DNA from: Doryteuthis pealeii
Lineage: Eukaryota; Mollusca; Cephalopoda; Myopsida; Loliginidae
Reading direction: 5' to 3'
Assembly: GCA_023376005.1 (NCBI GenBank)
Contig: CM042142.1
Location: 51,100,611-51,164,610, forward strand
Length of the DNA stretch: 64,000 nucleotides
Below the pieces are notes generated by a model. It was given only the letters and a program-made list of their open reading frames with translations, was not told where the DNA came from and did not search any database. The position numbers were made by a program, and so were the translations under genes. This document shows, piece by piece, positions 20,961 through 30,827 of the stretch. Every line of letters begins with the position of its first letter. The first letter of the stretch is position 1.

Positions 20961-21567
20961 TCCTTATTATTATAATGGAGATTGTGTTTATCTGTCTGTA
21001 ACCGAAACTATATTATTTTTCAAGTCACATTCTCCATGATTTGATTTTATCTAAACCTCAATTTTTAATAAAATTGTTTTATATTATTAATACTGTCAGC
21101 CATATCTACATGCTAATAACATGCTATTATATTGATATATACAACAATATAGTGATTTACAGTATTACTGGGAAGGCTAATTTGCATATTGATATTAAAA
21201 ATTTGAAATTAATGAATATGTGTTTGGCATTATTGATTTCTAATTGTTTGGTTTTATCTTAATGAATATAAGTAACAATCTTGGGGGTTAAATCTTAAAA
21301 GAAACCAATTAACAAGAAGAAATAACTGTAATTTTATTCTTTACTTCCTATTTTAACTAAATAGATAAATTAGGAAAATTTATCATGAAATATGGGATTG
21401 ACGGAAGAGTAAGTTTCAGTTGTTCTATTTTTCGATTATACCTCCTTCTGTTTCAAACCTTTTTATCTGCATTCTTATTTAGTTCCGTTCGCCTTTTTAA
21501 TTTAATATAATATCTTATTATATCAAAACTTAAATACTTGCAACCGGAGTGTGCATATATTTGCTAG
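20961..21567 (+). mobile_element. HEL-2 copy, long subtype
   Basis: Starts TCCTTATTATTATAATGGAG and ends with GCAACCGGAGTGTGCATATA, then TTTGCTAG before a T. About 600 bp with blocks GTCTGTAACCGAAACTATA and TTTTACTTCC-like. Matches 44733-45371 (-) and 56290-56934 (+). No transposase frame. Confidence 0.65.
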
Positions 21568-21579
21568 TTTATATAGTAA

Positions 21580-21985
21580 ATATATATAAATTTACGAAAT
21601 CACAAGAAAAAATAAACCACCTTAGGTACATAGATGATATGAAGATTTTTTTGCCAAGATTGAAAAAGAGCTGGAAACTCTTGTACAGACCAAAAGAATA
21701 TACAGCCAGGATATAGGAATTAAATTTGGAATCCCAAAGTGTACTATGCTCGTGATGAAAAAGGGGAAAAGAGAAACATCGTAAAGAATAGAACGACGAA
21801 ATCAGGAAAATATAAAAACTCTTGGGGGAAAATAGTATTGCAAATTCTTGGGAATATTAGAAGCAGATACTATTAAAAATAAAATAAAAGAGTAAGAAGA
21901 GAGTACCCCAGAAGAACAAGAAAACTTCTAGAAACAAAGCTTTGCAGCAGAAATCTCGTCAAGGGAATAAAAAGTTATCAAAACC
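21580..21985 (+). pseudogene. LINE-R reverse transcriptase fragment with YIDD box
   Basis: Translation gives RYIDDMKIF, the YxDD catalytic box of reverse transcriptases. Then IGIKFGIPKCTMLVMKKGKR and FLGILEADTI, the same order as in the 18.9-kb copy. It ends in NLVKGI-like text at 21960-21970. Frameshifts separate the pieces. Confidence 0.7.
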
Positions 21986-22245
21986 AGTATGCAAATTAAC
22001 CACACCATATGTTATGTAAACGTTTATTTTTTTAGCGATATATAAGACACATTGCAGGATTTTAAATGCACTAATAACACTAATGGGCTGTTTCGGAGCA
22101 AATATAACTTAGAATTTTATACAAACATCGTTGATAAATAAAATTTATTCTTTGAATTAAAATTATTGATTTTGACTATAAATCAAATACTCAATACTGA
22201 GGTTAATGTAACGTAAGCAGTGACGTAGTTTCAGTTACAGATGGA
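21986..22245 (-). repeat. HEL-2-variant fragment, duplicate of 23068-23330
   Basis: CAGTATGCAAATTAACCAC, GGGCTGTTTCGGAGCAAAT and GTAACGTAAGCAGTGACGTAG recur almost unchanged 1.09 kb downstream. The end shares GTGACGTAG and TTACAGA with the HEL-2 copy at 9.27 kb. Confidence 0.65.
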
Positions 22246-22560
22246 CAGAGACCGAATGTCCACTTGTAAGATACTCTGGTCCATTTTTTAAAAGGACAAG
22301 GAAGGAACTTCGAAACTGGACCATTTTACTGACCGCTGCGCTCGGAACTTTTACTGGAAAGTTGCGGTGTTTCCATTCTGTGGGCTGTAATTCGACCCAG
22401 GCTCGTAGTGGCAAATCCATATTCATCTCATTTGTAAACATATTTTCGACTAAAACATATATATCCGCACACACCACAAATTCTTGTGTAAATTCCGTTT
22501 GTACTTCTCAGCTACCAATAAATGTCATGAGAGAACTTTATTAAAGCCTGGAGCACTCTC
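22246..22560 (+). pseudogene. Possible LINE-R scrap and unrecognised DNA
   Basis: CPLVRYSGPFFKRTRKELR at about 22258-22315 matches VPIIRYSGPFLKW of the LINE-R connector. The rest (GCTCGGAACTTTTACTGG onwards) has no match I can name. Confidence 0.45.
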
Positions 22561-22820
22561 AATTTGCCATTTTGAATAACCTCAAAATAAATGTTTTTTG
22601 CGACATTGAAATAGATTTTACTATGAACCAATTCTAAAGAATATTGAGTTTATATTTATGAAAAAAAATACATTTTCATGTTTTTAATGTTAAAGCGAAA
22701 AGTGTACAATGCAAACATTGAAGAACGTCAGGGCACTAAAGAAAGAGTTACGTTAACGAAAAATATTGCTTGTCAAGAAGTTTTAAGGGGGTAGAATATT
22801 ATTTTCAGTAGTTAAATTAA

Positions 22821-23340
22821 CTAGCAAGAATATGCGCCCTCCGAGCATAAGTATTTAAGTTTTAATGTAATGAAATATATTAAATTAGAAAAACTAACGA
22901 AATTAGACAAGAATGCATATAAAAAAAGATAACACCTATTTTTAATTATGTTTTAATTGGTTTCTCTATGAAAATCATTTCATAGGATTGATTTTTATAC
23001 GTTAGAGAATAAAACAATAAAAATAGAGATCAATCACACAAGTAGTTATTTATTAAACCGGTTTTATCAAAAACCAGTATGCAAATTAACCACACTATAT
23101 GTTATGTAAACGTTTATTTTTTAGCGATATATAAGACACATTGCAGGATTTTAAATGCACTAAAAACACTAATGGGCTGTTTCGGAGCAAATCTAACTCA
23201 GAATTTTATACAAACATCGTTGATAAATAATTTAATTCTTTGAATTAAAATTATTGATTTTTACTGTAAATCAAACACTCAATACTGAGGTTAATGTAAC
23301 GTAAGCAGTGACGTAGTTTTAAGTTATAGATAGACATTAT
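22821..23340 (-). mobile_element. HEL-2 variant copy, minus strand
   Basis: CTAG at 22821 followed by CAAGAATATGCGCCCTCCGAGC is the complemented Helitron-type 3' end. The body to about 23330 contains the 260-bp block also present at 21986-22245. The 5' boundary is uncertain. Confidence 0.5.
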
Positions 23341-23354
23341 AAAATTTGCTTAAT

Positions 23355-23612
23355 CTTTCCCATTAACTAAAGTGACCTATTGTCAGTATCAGCCGAACAG
23401 CGTGGGAGTATACCCCCATTTTGCTAGCGCTAGACTAAGGAGATTGTTTGAGATATTTGAACGCCACACCCACTGTTAGCTCCCAAATGCTGGTTAACCA
23501 CACAGATGAGATTAACCAAGCTGTGCTACTCATACGCTTAGTTGACGTAGGCCGGTATCGAACCCGGAATATTGCAATTCCAAGGCGAATGCTCTTGAGA
23601 CTGATAAACCGT
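23355..23612 (-). mobile_element. SINE-B copy
   Basis: On the minus strand: a degraded CACGGTTTATCAGTCTCAAG head, B box GGTTCGATACCGG, and the body ending TGACAATAGGTCACTTTA. It carries an insertion of about 35 bp (GGTTAACCACACAGATGAG) absent from other copies. Confidence 0.65.
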
Positions 23613-24490
23613 GGCTTGTTTTGGTACTAAAATTGCTGCACAAAACAATGACATAAGAACAAACCATATCAAAGTAAAAATTGATAAGACACAACATAAT
23701 AGCAAATGTAGAGTGTGTGGGGACAGAGATGAGACCATTAGCCATGTATTAAGCGAATGTAGCAAACTAGCACAACGAGAATGCAAAGCTAGGCACGACT
23801 GGGTTGGAAACGTGATCCACTGGGAATTATGCAAAAAATTAAACTATATCAAAGCGAAAATTGATAAGACCCAACAATATTGTAAATGTAGACTGTGCGG
23901 TAATAGAGATGAGACCGTAAACCATGTATTAAGCGAATGTAGCAAACAAGCACAACGGGAGTACAAAACTAGACACGACTGGGCTGGAAACGTGATCCAT
24001 CGAGAATTATGCAACAAATTAAATCTTGACCATGCAACAAAATGCATGAACCCGTAACTGTTGAGAATGAAACGCATACAATTCTCTGGGACTGAGATTA
24101 AGACGAATCACCTATCCCAGTCTGAAGACAGATTAACAAAAAAGAGAACTTGTTTAATTGGTAGACATTTGCATTTCCATCAAATCGCAGGGTGATGATT
24201 GAGGAAGAAACGATAGACAATTACCTGGACCTTGCCAGAGAACTGAAAAAGCTGTGGAATATGAGGGTAAAAGCGATACGAATTGTAGTTGGTGCAATAG
24301 AAACCGTCCCAAAGAGCTTGTAAAAAAGACTGGAGGAACTAGAAATCAGAGGAAGAATTGAGACCATCCAGACAACAGCATTGCTGAAATCGGCTAGAAT
24401 ACCTAGAAAATCCTGAAGATCTGAAGAGACTTGTTGTCACTCAGATTCCAGTGAAAGACCATCAGCTCACGCTGGTGTGAAGAACTTGCA
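23613..24490 (+). pseudogene. LINE-R fragment with duplicated zinc knuckle
   Basis: A 148-codon open frame (23611-24057) contains the segment from IKVKIDKTQ through CRVCGDRDETISHVLSEC to HDWVGNVIHWELCKKLN, then repeats it as IKAKIDKTQ, CRLCGNRDETVNHVLSEC and GNVIHRELCNKLN. C-x2-C-x7-H-x4-C is the knuckle that precedes the endonuclease domain in R2-like LINEs. Downstream (24050-24480) the endonuclease region is broken. The 3' UTR ends in an ACT run in place of TAA. Confidence 0.75.
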
Positions 24491-24495
24491 AGGAG

Positions 24496-24499
24496 TGAA

Positions 24500-24531
<32 letters not shown>

Positions 24532-24550
24532 ATACTACTAATAATAATAC
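24496..24550. repeat. ACT microsatellite, LINE-R tail variant
   Basis: (ACT)n changing to (AAT)n after a LINE-R 3' end. Confidence 0.9.
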
Positions 24551-25102
24551 TAGTAGAAACAGCAGTAACAGCAATAATGATATTATGTCTTTTGGCATTA
24601 AATAGTTGTTTTTTCTAAAGCCACGCCTTTTTCTCCCTATTACACACATCCATGAACCATCCCAATTAGGTGTATTTATTTGTATTTAAAATGACGTAAT
24701 TATGATAATAACCATTACGTATCTCAGTTCGTCCGTGTGTGATATAAATTTATTTCGGGTCATCTCAATGACATCACTTCCGGTGACCTAATTCTGAATA
24801 GTAATCATCTGCATTCTCAAAATCTGAGAACTGTTGTTTTTTCTTCTTCTCTTAAACCTGAGGATGTTAGCATCTGTTAGTCTTGCGATCCATAGGGTGG
24901 CACTAGAGTCGTTGCATGATATTTGCTAGAACGGAACTGAAGACCACACCAGGTTGTCTTAGGGTCTCCTGATTTCGACTTCAGAATTATTGTTACATAA
25001 TAAACATAATAAACAGGTTAGCCTATTCATTTTGAGATGTAGTGTAGAATTAAACAAAAATTACACCTAGCGTTAAAACTTTGGAAAGTCACTGTGAGTT
25101 GA
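24551..25102. other. Unrecognised sequence
   Basis: No motif. A poly-T/TTC stretch lies at 24835-24852. Confidence 0.4.
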
Positions 25103-25240
25103 GATATGGGTTATTTCCTATAAGCCTTACATAAACAAAAGGGAACCACTCTTGACTGATAGATTATTTATTTATTGATCTACTAGGAAAAAAGAAGACG
25201 GGGTTAGGGTTAGGTTTAGGGTTAAGGTTTAGGGTTAGGT

Positions 25241-25271
<31 letters not shown>

Positions 25272-25360
25272 CTAGTTTAATGGGAAAATAAATAAATAAA
25301 TTATCAGTCAAGAGTGGTTCTCCTTTGTTTATGTTAGATTTATAGGAAATAACCCAGATA
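25103..25360. repeat. Second inverted repeat enclosing telomere-like DNA
   Basis: Arms 25103-25178 and 25284-25360 are inverted copies (ATATGGGTTATTTCC, ACATAAACAAA, CCACTCTTGACTGATA). Their sequence is unrelated to the arms at 13.0-13.3 kb. The 105-bp centre is mainly TTAGGG-like. Confidence 0.85.
25200..25268 (+). repeat. Interstitial telomere-like repeat (TTAGGG)n
   Basis: About eleven units of TTAGGG with TTTAGGG variants, 69 bp, in the middle of the inverted repeat. Confidence 0.9.
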
Positions 25361-25483
25361 TGTATAACAGACAAGCGTTGAACACTTGATAACCTGTGGC
25401 GAGATATTCTCATTGGCTGTGGATTTCACGTGATAACCAAATCTATGGGAAAGTTATCAGATTAGCAACAGAGGACTTTCGGA

Positions 25484-25775
25484 TTAGTTGGTTGGTTGGT
25501 TGGATTTTACGTGAGGTTAACCCTTGTTGGGTTATTTTATGTCGAAGACGTTTTGTTTTATTCATTACTGATGTGTATTCAAATTTTTTAACACATTTTA
25601 AAAACTAATTTTTAAAACTAATTTTTTTGTATTTAACCCATAGATGGGATCCTAACAGAAACTACCACTCCAGGTTAGAGTGGACCTGGGAGTAATAGTA
25701 ATGAAGTAGTACTTTACACTCCCAAGAGCTCCGAAATTGTAACTTCACCATTAGAGGCATTCCGTCCGTAGATTT
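25484..25775 (+). repeat. GGTT element copy
   Basis: Begins with GGTTGGTTGGTTGGATTTTA, then TTATTTTATGTCGAAGACG, ATAGATGGGATCCTAACAG and GAGCTCCGAAATTGTAACTT. Full copies reach about 580 bp (34937-35525). Further copies at 26.19 (-), 33.0, 37.17, 40.34, 52.5 (-), 59.0 and 62.5 kb. Class unknown. Confidence 0.65.
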
Positions 25776-25784
25776 AAAAAAAAT

Positions 25785-26105
25785 GAGTATTACAAAGTAT
25801 TATCTGCGTTATTCGGACTATTGTCCTCATCTTCATTGTTATCTGTACAACGTTTCGGCCGGTATGCCCTCCGGCTTTCTTCGGGTATTTCTTGTCGGAC
25901 TCGGGAACCTTCTTTTCGGACTCGGAAACCTTCTTTTCGAATTTGGGAACTTTCCCGAGTCCGAAAAGAAGGTTCCCGAGTCCGAGAAGGTTCCCGAGTC
26001 CGACAAGAAATACCTGAAGAAGTTGGGAGGGCATATCGACCGAAACGTTGTACAAATAACAATGAAGATGAGGACCATAGTCCGAATAACGCAGATAATA
26101 CTAAT
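25785..26105. repeat. Large palindrome, Penelope-like foldback with hammerhead-like cores
   Basis: Left arm from TATTACAAAGTATTATCTGC through GTACAACGTTTCGGCCGG and GGACTCGGGAACC; the right arm returns the same in reverse. Inner arms contain repeated TTCCCGAGTCCGA units. Each arm reads (outward strand) C(T/C)GAAGA, a GC stem, then CGAAACGTTGTAC, so a hammerhead-like fold is encoded twice in opposite orientation. Inverted terminal pairs and hammerheads are known features of Penelope-like elements; no reverse transcriptase is present. Confidence 0.7.
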
Positions 26106-26184
26106 CAACAAGCCTCATCTCAAACAATCAGAGAAATAGTATTACAAAGTATTTTTAAAATTGACTTTGAAAAAAATTGAATAC

Positions 26185-26280
26185 CCAACAAGAATGAATA
26201 AAACAAAACATCTTCGGTATAAAATAACTCAACAAAGGTTGATATGCCGTAAAATCCAACCAACCAGTCAGCCAATCCAG
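26185..26280 (-). repeat. GGTT element 5' end, minus strand
   Basis: GGTTGATATGCCGTAAAATCC followed by CCAACCAACC-like text. With 25484-25775 (+) it brackets the palindrome in opposite orientation. Confidence 0.55.
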
Positions 26281-26636
26281 AGCTTTATCTAACAATGAAA
26301 TAATACTGGAAATCATAACAATATCTACAATATATTATTTTTTTTGTCAAGTTGACGATACAAAATGTTCGTTTGAATTGCATTCTATCTCCGTTTGAAC
26401 ATCTTTTGATGGGCATTCATTTTCTTTAATGTGAATAAATTGTCTATATTCAGTTAATAAGCGGCTATTGTGTGAAAGTAATTATTAGGAAATTGTTTAC
26501 GATTAATGAAAATATTCTGTACAAGACACAATATTGATTTAAACAAATTCTCCTGTGTAGCAAATGTTTCTAATTCTATTTACTGTATTTTTGTTTCAAT
26601 ACAAACATAACAATGGCTTCCTATTATTTTGTCCAT
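26281..26636. other. Unrecognised AT-rich sequence
   Basis: No motif seen. Confidence 0.4.
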
Positions 26637-26681
26637 ACTCACTCTCTCCCCCCTCTCTCTCTCTTTCTCTCTCTCTCATTT

Positions 26682-26730
<49 letters not shown>

Positions 26731-27290
26731 GACACAATTTTTCTCATTCTCTCTCTTTATTACTCTTTTGACTCACTCTCACATTCTCCAGCTTCTCTCT
26801 CCTCTCCCTCTCTCTCTTTTCCTCTCTTTCTCTCTCACTTTTTCTCATTCTCTCTCTTTATTATTCTCTTTTGAATCACTCTCACATTATCCTTCCTCCC
26901 CCTCTCTCTCTTTTCTCTCTCTCTCTCTCTCTCACAATTTTTTCTCATTCTCTCTCTTTATTATACTCTTTTGACTCACTCTCACATTCTCCACCTTCCT
27001 CCTCCTCTTTCTCTCTTTCTTTCTCATTCCCCTCTTTATTGTTCTCTATTGACTCACTCTCACATTCTCCACCTTCCATTATCTCTCTTTCTCTCTCTCT
27101 CACTTTTTTCTCATTCCCCCTCTTTATTATTCTCTTTGATTCACTCTCACTCTCACCTTCCTCCCCTCTCCCTCTTTCTCTCTCTTCTCTCTCTCTCTCT
27201 TACTTTTTCTCATTCCCTCTCTTTATTATTCTCTTTTGACTCACTCTCACATTCTATATCTTCCCCTCCCACCCTCTCTCTTTCTCTCTG
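26637..27290 (+). repeat. CT array with a unit of about 90-100 bp
   Basis: Six or so units each contain TTTCTCATTC(T/C)CTCTTTATTA, CTCTTTTGACTCACTCTCAC and ATTCTCCA, separated by CT runs. Long S/L/F frames are read-through. Confidence 0.85.
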
Positions 27291-27467
27291 TATAATTTTT
27301 TCTTCAAATGTGCAAAAAATTGCTTGAAGCCATTTACTTGATTACTCCAAACTTAATTATCAACAAACGATTTTTTTACACATAAGCATTTTACTTTATT
27401 TTTTTTTTTTGTAATCCTTCGTCAACACAATAGAATTCAATTCCAATCACCTTTTATATATATACAT

Positions 27468-27494
27468 ACACACACACACCACACACACATATAT

Positions 27495-27531
<37 letters not shown>

Positions 27532-27600
27532 TTTATATATTTAAATCTTATTAATATATATATATATTATATATAATATATATATATATATAATATTACT
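27468..27600. repeat. CA and TA microsatellites
   Basis: (CA)n 27468-27488 followed by interrupted (TA)n to 27596. Confidence 0.9.
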
Positions 27601-27624
27601 ATTTATTATTAGAAAAAAAAAATC

Positions 27625-27673
27625 AAGGTCTACCATGGTTTCAATCAAATTGAAATGATTTCTTCAGGACCCT
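27625..27673 (-). ncRNA. Hammerhead ribozyme motif, complete fold
   Basis: Read on the minus strand: stem I AGGGTC with GACCTT (one G-U), box CTGAAGA, stem II AATCA...TGATT, box GAAA, self-complementary stem III ACCATGGT, then A at the cleavage position. The first box differs from CTGATGA only at the position known to tolerate change. The closing pair of stem II is A-T where G-C is preferred, which may slow cleavage. It lies at the left end of an inverted repeat. Confidence 0.65.
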
Positions 27674-27780
27674 ACCCTACGTTAAAGTCGATGTAATTTC
27701 TTAGTTAAATTAAAGATCTTTAAATTATCTAAGGAATTACATCGAATTAGTTAACGTAGGGTAAGTCCTGAAGAAATCTT
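27640..27780. repeat. Inverted repeat with hammerhead at one end
   Basis: GATTTCTTCAGGACCCTACC, TACGTTAAAGTCGATGTAAT and TTCTTAG (27657-27704) return as CTAAGGAATTACATCG, GTTAACGTAGGGTAAG and TCCTGAAGAAATC (27729-27778). The right arm stops inside the first hammerhead box, where a CT array takes over. Confidence 0.8.
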
Positions 27781-28024
27781 CTCTTTTCTCTTTCTCTCTC
27801 CCTCCCTCTCTCTCTCCCTTTCAACTCCCTATTTCCTCACTCTCTTTCTCTGTTTTCTCTCTTCTCTTCTGTCTGTTGTCTTCTCTGTCTGTCTCTTTAT
27901 TCCACTCTCTCATATTATTTCTTTCCGCTCTCTCTTTACACTCTCTCTAATGTTCAACATGAAATCATCTAATGGAAATTCAAAATTCAAATGAATCACT
28001 CTTTCTTTCTCTTTTTCTCTTTCT

Positions 28025-28079
<55 letters not shown>

Positions 28080-28158
28080 CAACTCGCTATTTCCTCACTC
28101 TCTTTCTCTGTCTTTCCTCTCTCTCTCCCTAGATCCCCTCTCTCTCTCGATCCCTACC

Positions 28159-28223
<65 letters not shown>

Positions 28224-28340
28224 TTCAACTTCCTATTTCCTCACTCTCTTTCTCTGTCTTTCTCTCCCTCTCTTCTGTCCGTCTCTGTCTCTGTTCTGTT
28301 CTCTTTCATTCCACTCTCTCATATTTTTCCTTCCGTACAC
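27781..28340 (+). repeat. CT array 2 with repeated blocks
   Basis: CT runs alternate with TTCAACTCCCTATTTCCTCA-type blocks at about 27820, 28079 and 28225. The phrase TCTAATGTTCAACAT and CAAAATTCAAATGAATCA recurs at 27948-27998 and 28347-28396, giving a duplicated unit of about 400 bp. Confidence 0.85.
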
Positions 28341-28503
28341 TCTCTCTAATGTTCAACATAAAATCATCTAATGAAAATTCAAAATTCAAATGAATCAGAG
28401 ATTCTTTCACAGGTAATAACAATTTCTTAACTATACCGGTAACGATTTCTATTTACTTAATCATACCTACACTGAGACAGAGAACGTTAAAAAACAATAA
28501 ATC

Positions 28504-28768
28504 AACTACCCGAGCTTGCAGCGTCTGCAGCCGATGAAAATATAGATATCATTTGCGTACAAGAATATAGATATTACCATAGCGAACCAGAGCTCAAATA
28601 TATCATGAAACCGATAATAGATGGACTTTTGGGTTGGCATCTCAATCAATGTCGCTACTGGAGACGGAGGAATGCTTCTCAATCCTTGTGCTTTAAAATC
28701 ACCAAACAGCATAGATAAAATCCAACCGAGAATGATGTGTACAAAATCTAATAGCAACCCCTGAAATT
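28504..28768 (-). CDS. Candidate terminal coding exon, hydrophobic protein, unrecognised
   Basis: On the minus strand an acceptor-like ATGAATTTCAG (at about 28769-28759) precedes an open frame of about 84 codons: LLLDFVHIILGWILSMLF, then a polar stretch with RSIPPSPVA, then ELWFAMVISIFLYANDIYIF and a Cys/Arg-rich end. The frame stops with TAG near 28504. Two hydrophobic segments suggest a membrane protein. GC content and codon variety exceed the surrounding repeats. I recognise no family, see no clear polyadenylation signal and cannot link it to other exons. It may equally be chance or a decayed element. Confidence 0.3.
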
Positions 28769-28915
28769 CATGTTATAATTAAATTTTGGAAACCAGTGTA
28801 TGTTTTATAGGAAAATGTATTTTTCCTTGGTATTTTTTTTTTATAGCTACCCTGTATATCTCAGTGTAACTATGAAATTGATATTTAAAAAAAAGGGATC
28901 TATTTTCTTTTGCAG

Positions 28916-29062
28916 ACAGAAAAGACAATGGAATTATGATTGTTTGGCTAACCGGAGTGTAATTAATGTCGATAATTCAAGATGTGAATTATTGCGTCGG
29001 GAGAACGGATGTCGGCATAATCTGTCAAGAAATCTTTTTCCCTTCACACGACAAAGATGAAG
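28916..29062 (+). CDS. Candidate terminal coding exon, Cys-containing, unrecognised
   Basis: A strong acceptor (CTATTTTCTTTTGCAG, ending 28916) precedes about 48 open codons: KRQWNYDCLANRSV, VDNSRCELLRRENGCRHN and FPFTRQR, then TGA at 29058-29060. Three cysteines and an NRS sequon would suit an extracellular or lumenal tail. No family recognised and no upstream exon seen in the window. It lies opposite in strand to the candidate at 28504-28768, so they are not one transcript. Confidence 0.3.
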
Positions 29063-29815
29063 TGATAAACATCTTAAGAATACAATCAAAACTGAATAAT
29101 GATAAATTTGCGTTGATGACTGTAGTGTTTCGGGTGTCATGAACAAAAGATGGCGGAGACGAAATAGATAAAGACAAGATGACGATGAGATGACGATGAG
29201 ATGAGGTGGTTCATATACGGAAAAGTAAAAGTCAGATACGTGATCACAAAAAAGAACCCCACTCCATTTATTTCCGATGTTATAGCTTCACTTTGGATTC
29301 GCCAAAACTTTAGCCTCACTGCCGAATGCACTTTTTGGGGGAGGAGAAGACTTTCCCCTCTGAAGGAGAAATAGTTGGTGTATTCTAAGCCCCACCGACA
29401 GGGCGGGCAACTTAAGGTTTGTGTGCCTGCTGGGTCGGCGCGTACTATTTCCGAAAATCTGACGGAGGTAGGGCGTCAAACCTGAGTGGGGGCACCGGAA
29501 GCGCGGGTTTCATATATTTTCTATGAATACTACTTTACGCAAATTGACATTGTAGTAGACTGGGGGCCCTGTATCATAGATTACGGGGGGCGGCACATGT
29601 GGTAGATTTGAGTGGGGAAGAGGATGAGTTCCTAGAACCAGCCATGTGTGACAGATTTGGCTTTTTAGTTTTAGATTTATTTCTTCATTTACTTTTATTC
29701 TTAGGCCACTTAGATTATACTTACCCATTTACTTCGGAACACTGTGTCCAGTGGCCTCGGCCTCTGGACCGGTAAGATATATCATATTTGCGTGAATCCC
29801 AGTGGCAACACCTAT
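29063..29815. other. Unrecognised sequence, locally GC-rich
   Basis: About 29330-29640 contains GC-rich phrases (CACCGACAGGGCGGGCAAC, TACGGGGGGCGGCACATG) that look like an old repeat, with no frame or motif I can name. Confidence 0.35.
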
Positions 29816-29915
29816 CCCTCGTCTGAAAGGGACAGGGCTGGGTTTATTGCCCGTTTCTTAAGGCGCCTCAAAAGAGGAATGCCGAAGGGTTACACGCAAT
29901 TTTTTACATGAGCTT
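29816..29915 (+). repeat. Repeat shared with the 42.6-kb foldback
   Basis: GGGACAGGGCTGGGTTTATTGC, AAGGCGCCTC and AAAAGAGGAATGCCGAAGGG match both arms of 42565-42935. Confidence 0.65.
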
Positions 29916-29929
29916 CAGTTTGTGTGTGG

Positions 29930-30185
29930 CTACCCACAATAATCGGACTCAGTCGGTAGAGAACCCGCCTCGGAATCACAAGGTTCCAGGCACAATACTG
30001 GCCCCCGCCATTAGTGGCACAGATTGGGTATCTGATATTGTGGTGAATGGGGGAGCTAATGGTAGATGTGGCGGTCCACCTCAACAAAAAATCTCCATGA
30101 TCAAGCGCTAGTGAAAAGGAGATAAACTCCCTCGCTGTCCGGCTGATACCGACAATAGACCTCTGCTAACTTTACTTACTAATGT
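29930..30185 (+). mobile_element. SINE-B copy
   Basis: Head GGACTCAGTCGGTAGAGAAC and CGGAATCACAAGGTTCCAGG, body GCGCTAGTGAAAAGGAG and CTGTCCGGCTGATACCGAC, tail TTTACTTACTAA. The B box is mutated. Confidence 0.75.
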
Positions 30186-30239
30186 TTATCTGACATGGTG
30201 GTGGGGAGGGTCAGAAAATAGATATTTCTAAAGCCAATT

Positions 30240-30560
30240 CTAAATTTTTCTTAAACCCGGTTTTTAAAAATTGTTATTAATTTTAATATTTCGGACTGTT
30301 GTCCTCATCTTTATTGTGTATAAAACTGTTGTACCGGCCGTTCCTACAGTGGAGAACATGCACCGGTTCTCACTATAAATAGTGAGACACCGAGTGTAAA
30401 GGGAGGACTGTTCCCGTTAACGACAAGCTAGTCGTTCATGTACCATTAATTGTAATACACTTGTCTTATTTTACCCTATCTCGACTTGACTTCTTTTACT
30501 GTTGGGACTAACATCACAAAAAACACAACGTTCACAGGCTCTATTCAGATGTTTTTTTTA
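30240..30560. mobile_element. Penelope-like fragment with a possible small LTR inside
   Basis: TTTCGGACTGTTGTCCTCATC matches the outer arm of the 25.8-kb palindrome, and ACAACGTTCACAGG resumes it near 30530. Between them 30327-30513 begins TGTTGTACC, ends GACTAACA and contains CACTATAAATAGTGAG (TATA-like). That could be a 187-bp solo LTR, but no target duplication is visible. Confidence 0.35.
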
Positions 30561-30640
30561 ATTACCTAAAAATAATTAATCTCCAGACGATTACCAATGA
30601 ATTCAAACGTTTTTTCGGAGCTCAAATCGTTACCACTCAC

Positions 30641-30815
30641 TCAAGGGCACCCCAAGCTCATACATAGGAGCAGATGGTATGTGTGGCGCTCAACCTCATA
30701 CGCTAAAAAACAATCTCTTTGTCTAGCGATAGTGAAAAGGGGATGAACTCCCTTGATGTCTGGTTGATACCGATTTTAGTCCCCCCCACGACGACTTTAC
30801 TTACTTACTTTTTAT
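30641..30815 (+). mobile_element. SINE-B 3' portion
   Basis: ATGTGTGGCGCTCAACCTC, GTCTAGCGATAGTGAAAAGG and CGACGACTTTACTTACTTAC. The tRNA head is lost or degraded. Confidence 0.7.
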
Positions 30816-30827
30816 AAGTATATATAC

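Noticed and set aside
26564..27327. Overlapping frames of 118-136 codons
   Set aside because: CT-array read-through in several frames at once.
30327..30513. Firm call of a solo LTR
   Set aside because: TG...CA ends and a TATA-like hairpin are present but flanks are not duplicated.
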